A DNA stretch of 35,382 nucleotides from CAYMTV01 sp964393525 (GTDB lineage: Bacteria > Patescibacteriota > Microgenomatia > Daviesbacterales > UBA10151), in NCBI GenBank assembly GCA_964393525.1, contig CAYMTV010000009.1, positions 1 to 35,382 of the forward strand, read 5' to 3'. The number at the start of each line of letters is the position of its first letter. Position 1 is the first letter of the stretch. Under the pieces are notes generated by a model. That model saw only the letters and a list, made by a program, of their open reading frames with translations, did not search any database and was not told where the DNA came from. Below are positions 1 through 6,149 of the stretch, piece after piece. A program made the position numbers and the translations under genes.

Positions 1-956
1 TTAAGTATACAATTACCGGCGATACTTTATGCGATGAAGTCAACTTAATTCAACTTGAATCAATTACCTTTGCCGAGCCGGTGATTTCTTTGGCCATTGA
101 GCCAAAAACCAAATCCGACCAGGAAAAACTGGCAGTTGCCTTGCAAAGGTTGTCTGAGGAAGATCCGACCTTTAGAGTCAAATCCAATCCTGAAACCGGG
201 CAGACAATTATTTCCGGAATGGGTGAACTTCATTTGGAAATTATCGTTGACAGGATGAAGCGGGAGTTTAAAGTTGAGGCTAATATCGGTGAGCCTCAGG
301 TTGCCTACAGGGAANNNNNNNNNNTTGCAACAGGGGAGGGTAAATACATTAAACAGACCGGAGGTAGAGGTCAATACGGCCACTGTTTGCTTAGGATTGA
401 GCCTTTGCCAAGGGGGCAAGGAAGGGAGTTTGCTTCTGAAATAGTTGGTGGTGCAATTCCCAGGGAATATATTCCGGCGATTGAAAAAGGGGTTTATGAA
501 AAAGAGGATACCGGAATTTTGGCCGGTTACCCAATGACTGATGTTAAGGTAACGGTTTATGATGGGTCTTTCCATGAGGTTGACTCAAATGAAATGGCTT
601 TTAAAATTGCCGGTTCATTTGCTATGTCCGATGCTGCGCAAAAAGCCGATATGATTTTGCTTGAGCCGATCATGAAAGTTGAGGTTTCAACTCCGGATGA
701 GTTTATGGGAGACTTAATTGGAGATTTGTCCTCAAAAAGAGCTCAAATTCAAGGAACTGAAAAAAAAGGCAATGCCACTATTATTTTAGCCTTAGTACCC
801 TTGGCTGAACTTGGAGGGTATATCACTACAATCAGGTCTATGTCTCAAGGACGGGCTACTGCCTACATTGAACCTTCTCATTATGAACCGGTTCCGCAAA
901 TGATCACCCAAAAAATAGTTGCCTCCTCCGGCTTCACTGGAAGGGTAGAGAGTTAA
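1..956 (+). CDS. fusA: Elongation factor G, C-terminal part (5' end outside window)
   Basis: EF-G is the GTPase that moves tRNAs and mRNA after each peptide bond. The frame is open from base 3, so the gene begins upstream; about 317 residues are visible, covering the end of domain II through domain V. Recognisable stretches are TGDTLCDE, ITFAEPVISLAIEPK, GELHLEIIVDR (domain III), KQTGGRGQYGH and EYIPAIEKGVYE (domain IV), YDGSFHEVDSNEMAFKIAGS, and RSMSQGRATAYIEPSHYEPVP (domain V). The internal methionine at 81 is not the start. A run of 10 Ns (315-324) lies between AYRE and the domain IV segment; the frame continues across it, but the true number of missing codons is unknown. In most bacteria fusA is followed directly by tuf; here four small genes separate them. 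The G domain cannot be examined. Confidence 0.97.
   Translation, partial: KYTITGDTLCDEVNLIQLESITFAEPVISLAIEPKTKSDQEKLAVALQRLSEEDPTFRVKSNPETGQTIISGMGELHLEIIVDRMKREFKVEANIGEPQVAYREXXXXATGEGKYIKQTGGRGQYGHCLLRIEPLPRGQGREFASEIVGGAIPREYIPAIEKGVYEKEDTGILAGYPMTDVKVTVYDGSFHEVDSNEMAFKIAGSFAMSDAAQKADMILLEPIMKVEVSTPDEFMGDLIGDLSSKRAQIQGTEKKGNATIILALVPLAELGGYITTIRSMSQGRATAYIEPSHYEPVPQMITQKIVASSGFTGRVES
315..324. other. Assembly gap (10 N) inside fusA
   Basis: Ten Ns interrupt EF-G domain IV. The reading frame is kept across the gap and the flanking residues match the family. The spacing fits EF-G to within about one residue, so little sequence seems to be missing. Confidence 0.95.
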
Positions 957-975
957 AATCGTTCTGAGTTCCAGC

Positions 976-1004
976 TTGACATATCCTATAATTTTAGATA
1001 GAAT
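976..1004 (+). promoter_or_regulatory. Promoter, TTGACA / 17 / TAGAAT
   Basis: A perfect -35 box TTGACA (976-981), a 17-base spacer and TAGAAT (999-1004) lie directly after fusA. Only 11 bases separate the -10 box from the ATG at 1016, so a transcript starting at the usual distance would have a leader of about 5 bases. Confidence 0.75.
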
Positions 1005-1015
1005 CCCATCTGAAA

Positions 1016-1735
1016 ATGAGTATCCAAAGACCTCCAGATAGAAGTATTGCTGTATACGCAGAGCTAAGGAATCCTCATATCAAGCCAATAACTGTTGGAG
1101 AATTTTCCCGAACACTTCAAATAATAGCCGGAAGGGACTTTGAATCTTTTTCTCCAGACAGAGTTGCAGCACACGTTATAGCTACTGTTACAGGGGATTC
1201 ACCATATGGAGCAAGAATGGGGGTTGTAAAGCCAATTGTTGCTCAAGCGCTTTATAGTCCGGCTGAATTTGAGGGATTTGCCTTTAAAACTAGTTTTGGA
1301 GAAGCTCAAGAATCTGCAAGGCTGGAAAGAGAATATGCCTCTCCAGCTTATGCTGATGAGAAAGCCAGAAGAATAGCAGAAAAACCTAACAGACTTAGAC
1401 CGGATTATATTTCCGGAGAAATGGAAGTTGATGAAGTTCGTAGACATATAACTTATGCTGCAGCTTATGCAGATCTGGCTTTAATTATAAATAGAATTGG
1501 ATCAAGCTTCCCAAATGTTGGAGTAGAGGATATTCTTCGCTTATCAGAAGTAGGACACTTCTTTTCCGGCAAATGGAATGGAACTGGTTTGAATGCCACA
1601 TTTACGGATCCGGATATTCGCCGGTTTGGTGTTGAATTACAACAATTTGTCGAGAGGGTTTGGAATGCCCCCCACCGTGAAGATACTGCCACTCCTTTAA
1701 GTGAAGCACAACTTTTCCCACCCAGATATCCTTGA
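1016..1735 (+). CDS. Hypothetical protein, 239 aa
   Basis: I do not recognise this protein. It has no signal peptide and no membrane segment. It is a mixed, mainly helical soluble sequence with a charged central part (around residues 95-145, rich in R, E and A) and an aromatic C-terminal part (VGHFFSGKWNGTG, FVERVWNAPHRED). The start is the ATG at 1016: there is no Shine-Dalgarno sequence, but a strong promoter ends 11 bases upstream, which points to leaderless expression. It is the first of four small genes between fusA and tuf, each with its own promoter-like sequence, so it is probably not part of the str-type operon. Coding is supported by a long open frame and orderly amino-acid composition. 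Function unknown. Confidence 0.7.
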   Translation: MSIQRPPDRSIAVYAELRNPHIKPITVGEFSRTLQIIAGRDFESFSPDRVAAHVIATVTGDSPYGARMGVVKPIVAQALYSPAEFEGFAFKTSFGEAQESARLEREYASPAYADEKARRIAEKPNRLRPDYISGEMEVDEVRRHITYAAAYADLALIINRIGSSFPNVGVEDILRLSEVGHFFSGKWNGTGLNATFTDPDIRRFGVELQQFVERVWNAPHREDTATPLSEAQLFPPRYP

Positions 1736-1845
1736 TGTAAATAAAATTTTTATTTCTGATTGAGCTAAATCAGGTTCAAAATAGTTGTAATTTAAGAGAA
1801 GATCTTAAAATTGACTTTTTACTTTTTTCAGATCATCATTAATTT

Positions 1846-2199
1846 ATGCTTTGGAAGATTTACTACATCATCATTGCCTCGTTTATTTTCTTTGGCTTCT
1901 ACTATCAAAGTACATCCGGAATAAATGCTCAATTTCTTATTGATTTAGCCTTTGGGGTTATTCCTCTTTTGGCAGGATTTTCTTTTGCCTTTAAAAAGAG
2001 GATATTTGAAAGAAAGGTTTGGAAAATTTTATTTTGGCTTATATTAGCAAGACTTTTTTTCCAGCTTATAATGGAGCTTCAAAATGCACCAAGAATTTAT
2101 GTTTATCTTCCAACTCTCATGATTGGATTTTTGGGCTTTTCTGTATTTCTGCCGCTTTATTATGCTGTATATAAGTTAGCCTACCCTGCAAAAAGATGA
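1846..2199 (+). CDS. Small integral membrane protein, 117 aa
   Basis: Almost the whole protein is hydrophobic, with about four predicted membrane segments (roughly residues 4-22, 28-48, 58-77 and 88-110) separated by short basic stretches such as FKKRIFERK. No family is recognised. The start ATG at 1846 has no clear ribosome binding site. TTGACT (1811-1816) followed after 17 bases by CATCAT (1834-1839) is a weak promoter candidate that would also give an almost leaderless mRNA. The 110 bases before it hold a 6-bp hairpin (1756-1761 with 1768-1773) but no T-run. It lies on the same strand as, and 50 bases before, the slipin gene, so a joint membrane role is possible but unproven. Confidence 0.65.
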   Translation: MLWKIYYIIIASFIFFGFYYQSTSGINAQFLIDLAFGVIPLLAGFSFAFKKRIFERKVWKILFWLILARLFFQLIMELQNAPRIYVYLPTLMIGFLGFSVFLPLYYAVYKLAYPAKR

Positions 2200-2209
2200 G
2201 AGATATTTG

Positions 2210-2238
2210 TTGACTCCGGGTTTTTAGAAGAATATACT
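2210..2238 (+). promoter_or_regulatory. Promoter, TTGACT / 17 / TATACT
   Basis: TTGACT (2210-2215) and TATACT (2233-2238) are exactly 17 bases apart. The slipin ATG at 2250 is 11 bases beyond the -10 box, predicting a leader of about 5 bases. Confidence 0.75.
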
Positions 2239-2249
2239 CAAGGGAATTT

Positions 2250-3002
2250 ATGGAATTTATCTTTGGCTTCCCTATCTTAATTTTAATTCTTATTTCTATC
2301 AAACAGATTAACCAGTATGAACGAGGGATCAGGTTTACTTTTGGCAGGTACTCGGGGATGATGGAACCCGGATGGAGAATCATCTGGCCAATTATTCAGG
2401 GCTTTCAAAGGGTAGATATCAGAACCAAAGCCGTAGATGTACCTGATCAGGAAGCGATCACCAAGGATAATGTTTCAACCCGGGTTTCGGCGGTAATTTA
2501 TTACAAAATTATTGATGCAGCTAAGGCCGTATTAGAGGTTGAGAACTTTTATTATGCAGTTCATCAGCTTGCTCAAACCACTATGAGGAATGTCATAGGC
2601 GAGGTGGAATTAGATGAGCTTTTGGCTAACAGAGATAAAATTGCCCAAAGAATTAGGGATATTATTAAAGAAACTACAGGAAGTTGGGGTTTGGAGGTTT
2701 CTGCAGTTGAGCTAAAAGATATAGTGCTTCCAGAAGATATGAAGCGGACCATGGCTAAGCAGGCAGAAGCTGAAAGAGAAAGAAGGGCGACGGTAATTAA
2801 TTCCCAAGGAGAAGTTATGGCAGCAGAAAACTTGGCCAAAGCCGCCAAACTAATGGGTTCTACTCCTGGTGCGCTGCATCTTAGAACTCTAAACTCTATC
2901 AATGATATCTCCTCGGACCAATCCAATACTGTAGTGTTTGTGACTCCAGTTGAGATACTTCGGGCAATAGAAGGATTAGGGAAGGTTTTGAAGAAAAAAT
3001 GA
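2250..3002 (+). CDS. Slipin (SPFH / band 7, stomatin-like protein)
   Basis: SPFH-family membrane scaffold of the stomatin/slipin type. These proteins oligomerise at the inner membrane and are thought to organise membrane domains and partner proteases. A single hydrophobic anchor occupies about residues 1-18. It is followed by the SPFH domain, with the characteristic NQYERGIRFTFGRY, EPGWRIIWP, RTKAVDVPDQEAITKDNV and TRVSAVIYYKI segments, then the alanine- and glutamate-rich coiled coil (KRTMAKQAEAERERRA). Length (250 aa) is normal for bacterial slipins. The usual operon partner, an NfeD-type protein, is not adjacent; the upstream neighbour is a different small membrane protein. Its own promoter lies just upstream. 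Assignment to the family is firm; the cellular role is inferred. Confidence 0.9.
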   Translation: MEFIFGFPILILILISIKQINQYERGIRFTFGRYSGMMEPGWRIIWPIIQGFQRVDIRTKAVDVPDQEAITKDNVSTRVSAVIYYKIIDAAKAVLEVENFYYAVHQLAQTTMRNVIGEVELDELLANRDKIAQRIRDIIKETTGSWGLEVSAVELKDIVLPEDMKRTMAKQAEAERERRATVINSQGEVMAAENLAKAAKLMGSTPGALHLRTLNSINDISSDQSNTVVFVTPVEILRAIEGLGKVLKKK

Positions 3003-3003
3003 T

Positions 3004-3032
3004 TGTTGACTAGCCATAAAAGGTGTTATTAT
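3004..3032 (+). promoter_or_regulatory. Promoter candidate, TTGTTG / 17 / TATTAT
   Basis: TTGTTG (3004-3009, overlapping a TTGACT at 3006) and TATTAT (3027-3032) are 17 bases apart, directly behind the slipin stop codon. Only 7 bases separate the -10 box from the ATG at 3040, consistent with leaderless transcription. Confidence 0.55.
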
Positions 3033-3039
3033 CTGGTTA

Positions 3040-3327
3040 ATGACTATAGAAGTTAAAAGAGGTTTGAGGTGGGTTCGAGTATCAGATTTCCCTCGAACAG
3101 TTCTTTTTGAGGAAGCACATTCTTTAGGAAGTGCATTGGGGGAGCATGAGATTGAGGCAATTATAACTGATCCTGATACTTTAAAAACAGAGGCGGGTAA
3201 GAAAGGTGGAGGCAGATGGTGTCCGACCTGTTTGGATAAGAGAAATGGTAAGGTTTTAAGCAGAGATCAGATTAATGCACAAACTCGAGGTAGCAATTTG
3301 TCAAAACATGTCCGTTGGAGGGATTAA
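3040..3327 (+). CDS. Hypothetical small protein with a CPTC motif, 95 aa
   Basis: No family recognised. The protein is small, soluble and basic at its C-terminus. It holds a single CxxC pair in the context GGGRWCPTCLDKRNG (near residues 60-70), which could be half of a zinc site completed by dimerisation, by histidine or by a partner. The N-terminal half is a mixed beta-like sequence (KRGLRWVRVSDFPRTVLFEE). The ATG at 3040 follows a promoter -10 box by 7 bases and has no Shine-Dalgarno sequence. The next gene, tuf, has its own promoter right after the stop, so this is a single-gene unit. Confidence 0.6.
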   Translation: MTIEVKRGLRWVRVSDFPRTVLFEEAHSLGSALGEHEIEAIITDPDTLKTEAGKKGGGRWCPTCLDKRNGKVLSRDQINAQTRGSNLSKHVRWRD

Positions 3328-3336
3328 TTTAAGCCC

Positions 3337-3365
3337 TTGCATTTTAAGATCAGTTTTTGTAATAT
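3337..3365 (+). promoter_or_regulatory. tuf promoter, TTGCAT / 17 / TAATAT
   Basis: TTGCAT (3337-3342) and TAATAT (3360-3365) are 17 bases apart. A transcript starting near 3372 would begin with a hairpin (CCAGCT 3375-3380, AGCTGG 3385-3390) and carry a leader of about 213 bases before tuf. Confidence 0.65.
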
Positions 3366-3371
3366 ACTCTA

Positions 3372-3584
3372 TGACCAGCTGCAGAGCTGGATTTTAATGC
3401 CCAAAAGGATAATTTAAAATTAGTAGTTGATTTTTGTAAGAACTTAAATTAAACTACATAAAGTCTAAAAGGACAATAATATAAGGACCTGTTCGTATTT
3501 TGTTTTGAGAGATTTTAACAAAATACTCGCAGAACCTTGTCTTTTTAATTTAAAGGATTATATTTTTAAGGAAAAATTAAAAAC
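3372..3584 (+). promoter_or_regulatory. Long structured 5' leader of tuf
   Basis: This non-coding stretch contains a 6-bp hairpin at its 5' end (3375-3390). Further down is a long stem: a perfect 10-bp arm pair (3495-3504 with 3517-3526), extended outward by GTTC/GAAC (3491-3494 with 3532-3535) and AAGGAC/GTCTTT (3483-3488 with 3539-3544, G-U pairs included). The stem ends about 40 bases before the start codon, leaving an A/T-rich single-stranded ribosome-binding region (AAGGA near 3568). It contrasts with the very short leaders of neighbouring genes. A role in mRNA stability or translational control is inferred. Confidence 0.5.
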
Positions 3585-4763
3585 ATGGCAGCAAAATTTG
3601 AAAGAACAAAACCACACGTAAATGTTGGAACCATGGGTCACGTTGACCATGGTAAAACAACTTTGACCTCTGCTATCACCAAAGTTTTATCTGAAAAAGG
3701 TCAGGCCGAATTCAGAGCTTATGAAAATATTGATTCTGCTCCGGAAGAAAAAGCCCGAGGTATTACCATTAACATCTCCCATCAGGAATATGAAACAGAT
3801 GCTAGGCATTACGCTCACATCGACATGCCCGGACACGCAGATTACATTAAAAACATGATCACAGGCGCCGCCCAAACTGATGGCGCCATTTTAGTTGTAT
3901 CCGCTCCGGACGGTCCAATGCCCCAAACCAGAGAGCATCTTTTACTTGCCCGTCAAGTTGGAGTTCCGGCAATTGTGGTTTACCTTAACAAAGTAGATAT
4001 GGTAGATGATGCCGAGCTTTTAGATTTGGTTGAAGAAGAAGTAAGAGATTTACTTAAAAAATACGAATTTGACCCCCAGTCTCCGATAATCCGCGGTTCT
4101 GCAAAAAAAGCCTTAGAGGGTGATCCGGAAGCTGTTAAATCAATTGAAGATTTAATGAAAGCAGTAGATGAGTGGATCCCAACCCCTGTTAGAGATAAAG
4201 ATAAGCCATTTTTGATGGCTGTTGAGGATGTTTTCTCAATTAAAGGTCGAGGAACAGTTGTTACCGGAAGGATTGAAAGAGGAGTTGTTAAAGTAAATGA
4301 AGAAATTGAGATTGTTGGAATCAGACCTACAGCTAAATCAGTTGTAACCGGTATTGAGATGTTTCATAAATTATTGGATCAGGGTGAGGCTGGAGATAAT
4401 GCAGGAATTTTGCTTCGTGGTATTGAAAAAGATGATGTTGAGCGCGGTCAAGTCCTGGCCAAACCCGGTTCAATCACTCCACATTCCGAGTTTGAGGCAG
4501 AAATTTATGTTTTAAGCAAAGAGGAAGGCGGTCGTCACACACCATTTTTCAAAGGTTACAGACCTCAGTTTTATGTTAGAACTACTGATGTGACAGGAGA
4601 AGTAATACTTCCCGAAGGCGTTGAGATGGCCATGCCCGGAGATACCGTTAAAATTTCAGCCAAACTTATTACACCGGTTGCTATGGAAGAAGGCCTTAGG
4701 TTTGCTATCCGCGAAGGCGGTAAAACCGTTGGAGCCGGAGTAATTACTAAAATTATTGCCTAA
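3585..4763 (+). CDS. tuf: Elongation factor Tu
   Basis: EF-Tu delivers aminoacyl-tRNA to the ribosome as a GTP complex. It is full length at 392 aa. The G domain shows GHVDHGKT (residues 18-25), switch I with EEKARGITIN (54-63), G3 as DMPGH (80-84), NKVD (around 135) and GSAKKAL. Domains 2 and 3 follow, with GRGTVVTGRIERG, GGRHTPFFKGYRPQFY and the C-terminal ITKIIA. The G3 motif is unusual: nearly all bacterial EF-Tu proteins read DCPGH, here Cys is Met, while the catalytic His84 is kept. The ATG at 3585 follows AAGGA by about 11 bases. The gene is expressed from its own promoter with a long leader and ends at an intrinsic terminator, so it is a single-gene unit separated from fusA. Confidence 0.98.
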   Translation: MAAKFERTKPHVNVGTMGHVDHGKTTLTSAITKVLSEKGQAEFRAYENIDSAPEEKARGITINISHQEYETDARHYAHIDMPGHADYIKNMITGAAQTDGAILVVSAPDGPMPQTREHLLLARQVGVPAIVVYLNKVDMVDDAELLDLVEEEVRDLLKKYEFDPQSPIIRGSAKKALEGDPEAVKSIEDLMKAVDEWIPTPVRDKDKPFLMAVEDVFSIKGRGTVVTGRIERGVVKVNEEIEIVGIRPTAKSVVTGIEMFHKLLDQGEAGDNAGILLRGIEKDDVERGQVLAKPGSITPHSEFEAEIYVLSKEEGGRHTPFFKGYRPQFYVRTTDVTGEVILPEGVEMAMPGDTVKISAKLITPVAMEEGLRFAIREGGKTVGAGVITKIIA

Positions 4764-4786
4764 AAAGGGCAATTTAAAGCACAATC

Positions 4787-4808
4787 AAGGGCCGAAATGG
4801 CCCTTTTT
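4787..4808 (+). terminator. Intrinsic terminator of tuf
   Basis: AAGGGCC (4787-4793) and GGCCCTT (4799-4805) form a 7-bp stem around a 5-base loop and run into TTTTT (4804-4808). It lies 24 bases after the tuf stop and before rpsJ. Confidence 0.85.
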
Positions 4809-4842
4809 CAGTATTAAGGCACATTAACAGGGGAATACAAAA

Positions 4843-5151
4843 ATGGCAAAAGGAAGAATAAGAGTTAGACTCAAATCATACGATCATAGAGTTTTAGACG
4901 CTACTTGCGAGCAGCTTTTAGATACTGCTTTGCGAACAGGCGCCAAAATCGTCGGACCCATCCCCCTTCCTACTAAAAACACCAGAATTACAGTTCCCAA
5001 ATCCCCTTTTACAGATAAAAACTCCCAGGAAGCTTTTGAAATAAAAGTCCATAAAAGAATAGTAGATATTATAGAGCCAACAGATAAAACTATAGATTCT
5101 CTGATGCATCTTGAGCTCCCTGCAGGGGTGGACATTGAAGTTAAGATGTAA
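4843..5151 (+). CDS. rpsJ: Ribosomal protein S10
   Basis: S10 (uS10) is a 30S head protein and, as NusE, also a transcription antitermination factor. The protein is 102 aa, normal length, starting RIRVRLKSYDHRVLD and ending LPAGVDIEVKM; the central loop KIVGPIPLPTKNTRITVPKSPF is conserved. The ATG at 4843 follows an AGGGG element (4829-4833). Normally rpsJ opens the operon directly ahead of rplC. Here about 1 kb separates them, holding a foreign-looking small gene and a 36-base remnant of another rpsJ 3' end. The terminator between tuf and rpsJ means rpsJ needs its own transcription start or readthrough from tuf. Confidence 0.97.
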   Translation: MAKGRIRVRLKSYDHRVLDATCEQLLDTALRTGAKIVGPIPLPTKNTRITVPKSPFTDKNSQEAFEIKVHKRIVDIIEPTDKTIDSLMHLELPAGVDIEVKM

Positions 5152-5163
5152 GTTTCTTCAGGC

Positions 5164-5192
5164 TTGCAACCATAGCAAGCATTTGATATTAT
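5164..5192 (+). promoter_or_regulatory. Promoter with overlapping palindrome
   Basis: TTGCAA (5164-5169), a 17-base spacer and TATTAT (5187-5192) precede the ATG at 5200 by only 7 bases. The -35 box is embedded in a perfect inverted repeat, GCTTGC (5162-5167) and GCAAGC (5175-5180) around 7 bases. This would suit a repressor operator. It could instead be an rpsJ terminator hairpin, but there is no T-run. Confidence 0.6.
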
Positions 5193-5199
5193 CCAAATC

Positions 5200-5577
5200 A
5201 TGTCAGCAATAAACCATAATGGAGAAGTTCCAAGAGCTATTATTGCAACCTACTTATTTGAAGGCACAAGAGCAGCTGAAGCTTTTGTCAGAGCTAATGG
5301 AGGAGAAATTCCAACTGCAGAAATTCCAGTAGAGCTGCGTAGAGGTTTAAGAAGATCCTTTAGAGAACTTGGACTTTTTGATAGAGAAATAAGAACTTGG
5401 GAAGCTTATGTCTATGGAGCTAATGGAAGTATGGTATCTACTCAAGCAGAAGTTGCAACCAGTCTTGGTAAAGGGAGAGATATTGTAAGAGGTACGATGT
5501 CATCCGCTATGGGTAAACTTAAAACACCAGCGGCTGCTGCAAGATTACGCTTTGTGCTCCAACCACAAATTAGATGA
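5200..5577 (+). CDS. Small protein with sigma-region-4-like C-terminus, 125 aa
   Basis: No full-length family is recognised. The C-terminal 50 residues (about 75-125) read like the DNA-binding region 4.2 of a sigma-70 factor. A helix-turn-helix candidate STQAEVATSLGKGRDIV is followed by GTMSSAMGKLKTPAAAARLR, which parallels the RQIEAKALRKLRHPSRSxxLR end of primary sigma factors. The N-terminal part is helical and lacks sigma regions 1-3. It may be a sigma-like or anti-sigma-like regulator, or a small DNA-binding protein. The promoter carries a palindrome over its -35 box, compatible with autoregulation. The gene sits between rpsJ and a fragment of a second rpsJ end, suggesting it arrived with a rearrangement. 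ATG at 5200 is probably read from a leaderless mRNA. The domain call is by eye. Confidence 0.6.
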   Translation: MSAINHNGEVPRAIIATYLFEGTRAAEAFVRANGGEIPTAEIPVELRRGLRRSFRELGLFDREIRTWEAYVYGANGSMVSTQAEVATSLGKGRDIVRGTMSSAMGKLKTPAAAARLRFVLQPQIR

Positions 5578-5609
5578 GGTCTTACAATGTCCCACCGCCG
5601 AGTGGGTAG

Positions 5610-5645
5610 TTACCTGTTGGTGTTGATATTGAAGTGAAAATGTGA
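5610..5645 (+). pseudogene. Remnant of the 3' end of a second rpsJ
   Basis: Translated in frame, these 36 bases give LPVGVDIEVKM and a stop, against LPAGVDIEVKM and a stop at the end of the intact rpsJ (5116-5151). Ten of eleven residues agree, yet six of the eleven codons differ at the DNA level while encoding the same residue, and the stop codons differ (TAA and TGA). The copy therefore diverged as a working gene before being broken. Upstream the similarity ends at a TAG (5607-5609) beside a small hairpin (5591-5606). It lies where rpsJ normally sits, ahead of rplC. Confidence 0.8.
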
Positions 5646-5654
5646 TCTTTATTT

Positions 5655-5784
5655 GTACTTTTGACCGCAAAAGTACCAAAACTCGCTCGCTGAAAGTCGA
5701 CCTACTCGTCAGAAATTTATTTATCGGGGGAAAGTCTCCCCCCTCCTCATCTAAAGTGAGGACATCCCCCTGATATAAATTTCT
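5655..5784. repeat. Non-coding block of nested palindromes
   Basis: GTACTTTTG (5655-5663) and CAAAAGTAC (5668-5676) form a perfect 9-bp stem with a 4-base loop. Further on, an imperfect long stem pairs 5711-5731 (AGAAATTTAT... ending in five Gs) with 5765-5784 (five Cs ... ATAAATTTCT). It encloses CCTCAT/GTGAGG. The same G-run can instead pair locally with the C-run at 5736-5741, so two folds compete. No open frame fits the stretch. It could be a degraded mobile or REP-type element, or a leader RNA. Confidence 0.6.
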
Positions 5785-5925
5785 TCCTTGTTTAACGGTC
5801 TTTGTTTCAAAGCTCGCAAAGTCTTAGACTGTTGCATTTGTGCGTAGGGCTGTGTTAAAATCTTTAATCACTGATGTTTAAATCAGATTAACTTTTACAA
5901 GTTAAAAATTTTCAGTAGATCGCGC

Positions 5926-5959
5926 GTCCCCCTCCGCTCTTAAGGAGCTTCGGAGGGAC
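5926..5959. repeat. GC-rich hairpin upstream of rplC
   Basis: GTCCC plus CTCCG (5926-5936, one bulged C) pairs with CGGAGGGAC (5951-5959). An inner stem CTC/GAG closes on TTAAG. There is no T-run after it, so it is not a standard terminator. Between it and the block ending at 5784 I see nothing else I can support. Confidence 0.55.
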
Positions 5960-6010
5960 AAGTCGGATTACAGATGTGATACGGCGGTTGAAAAATACAG
6001 GCGAGATACT

Positions 6011-6050
6011 GAGTGAGATCCTGAGCTTGCCGAAGGACTCACTCTTTTTT
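6011..6050 (+). terminator. Terminator-like hairpin with T6, REP-type core
   Basis: GAGTGAG (6011-6017) pairs with CTCACTC (6038-6044) and TCCT (6019-6022) with AGGA (6034-6037), followed by six Ts (6045-6050). The core TCCTGAG...CGAAGGA resembles the REP-like palindromes seen again at 14221-14334. It lies about 100 bases before rplC, so it could terminate upstream transcription or act as an attenuator in the rplC leader. Confidence 0.65.
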
Positions 6051-6054
6051 GTGG

Positions 6055-6140
6055 GTTTGAGTGACTGATGTCACTCAAACGGGTTAACTACAACCTAATC
6101 CCGCTTAGCGGGATAACTAAAAATATTGTTAACCCAGGAG
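6055..6140 (+). promoter_or_regulatory. Structured leader of rplC
   Basis: A perfect 11-bp hairpin (6055-6065 with 6070-6080, loop TGAT) is followed directly by GGGTTAAC (6081-6088). This can pair with GTTAACCC (6128-6135), touching the ribosome binding site AGGAG (6136-6140). Inside that long stem is a 7-bp hairpin, ATCCCGC/GCGGGAT (6098-6104 with 6108-6114). This makes a compact multi-stem structure at the head of the S10-type operon, where other bacteria place the leader bound by L4. Autogenous control is inferred from position and fold only. Confidence 0.6.
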
Positions 6141-6149
6141 AATTTAGAC

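Noticed and set aside
5646..6149. tRNA or rRNA gene in the long non-coding stretch before rplC
   Set aside because: The hairpins do not form a cloverleaf, and no tRNA T-arm consensus or rRNA-like segment is seen there or elsewhere in the window.
6126..6149. Upstream TTG start for rplC
   Set aside because: It would lie inside the leader stem and before the AGGAG site; the ATG at 6150 gives the canonical L3 N-terminus.
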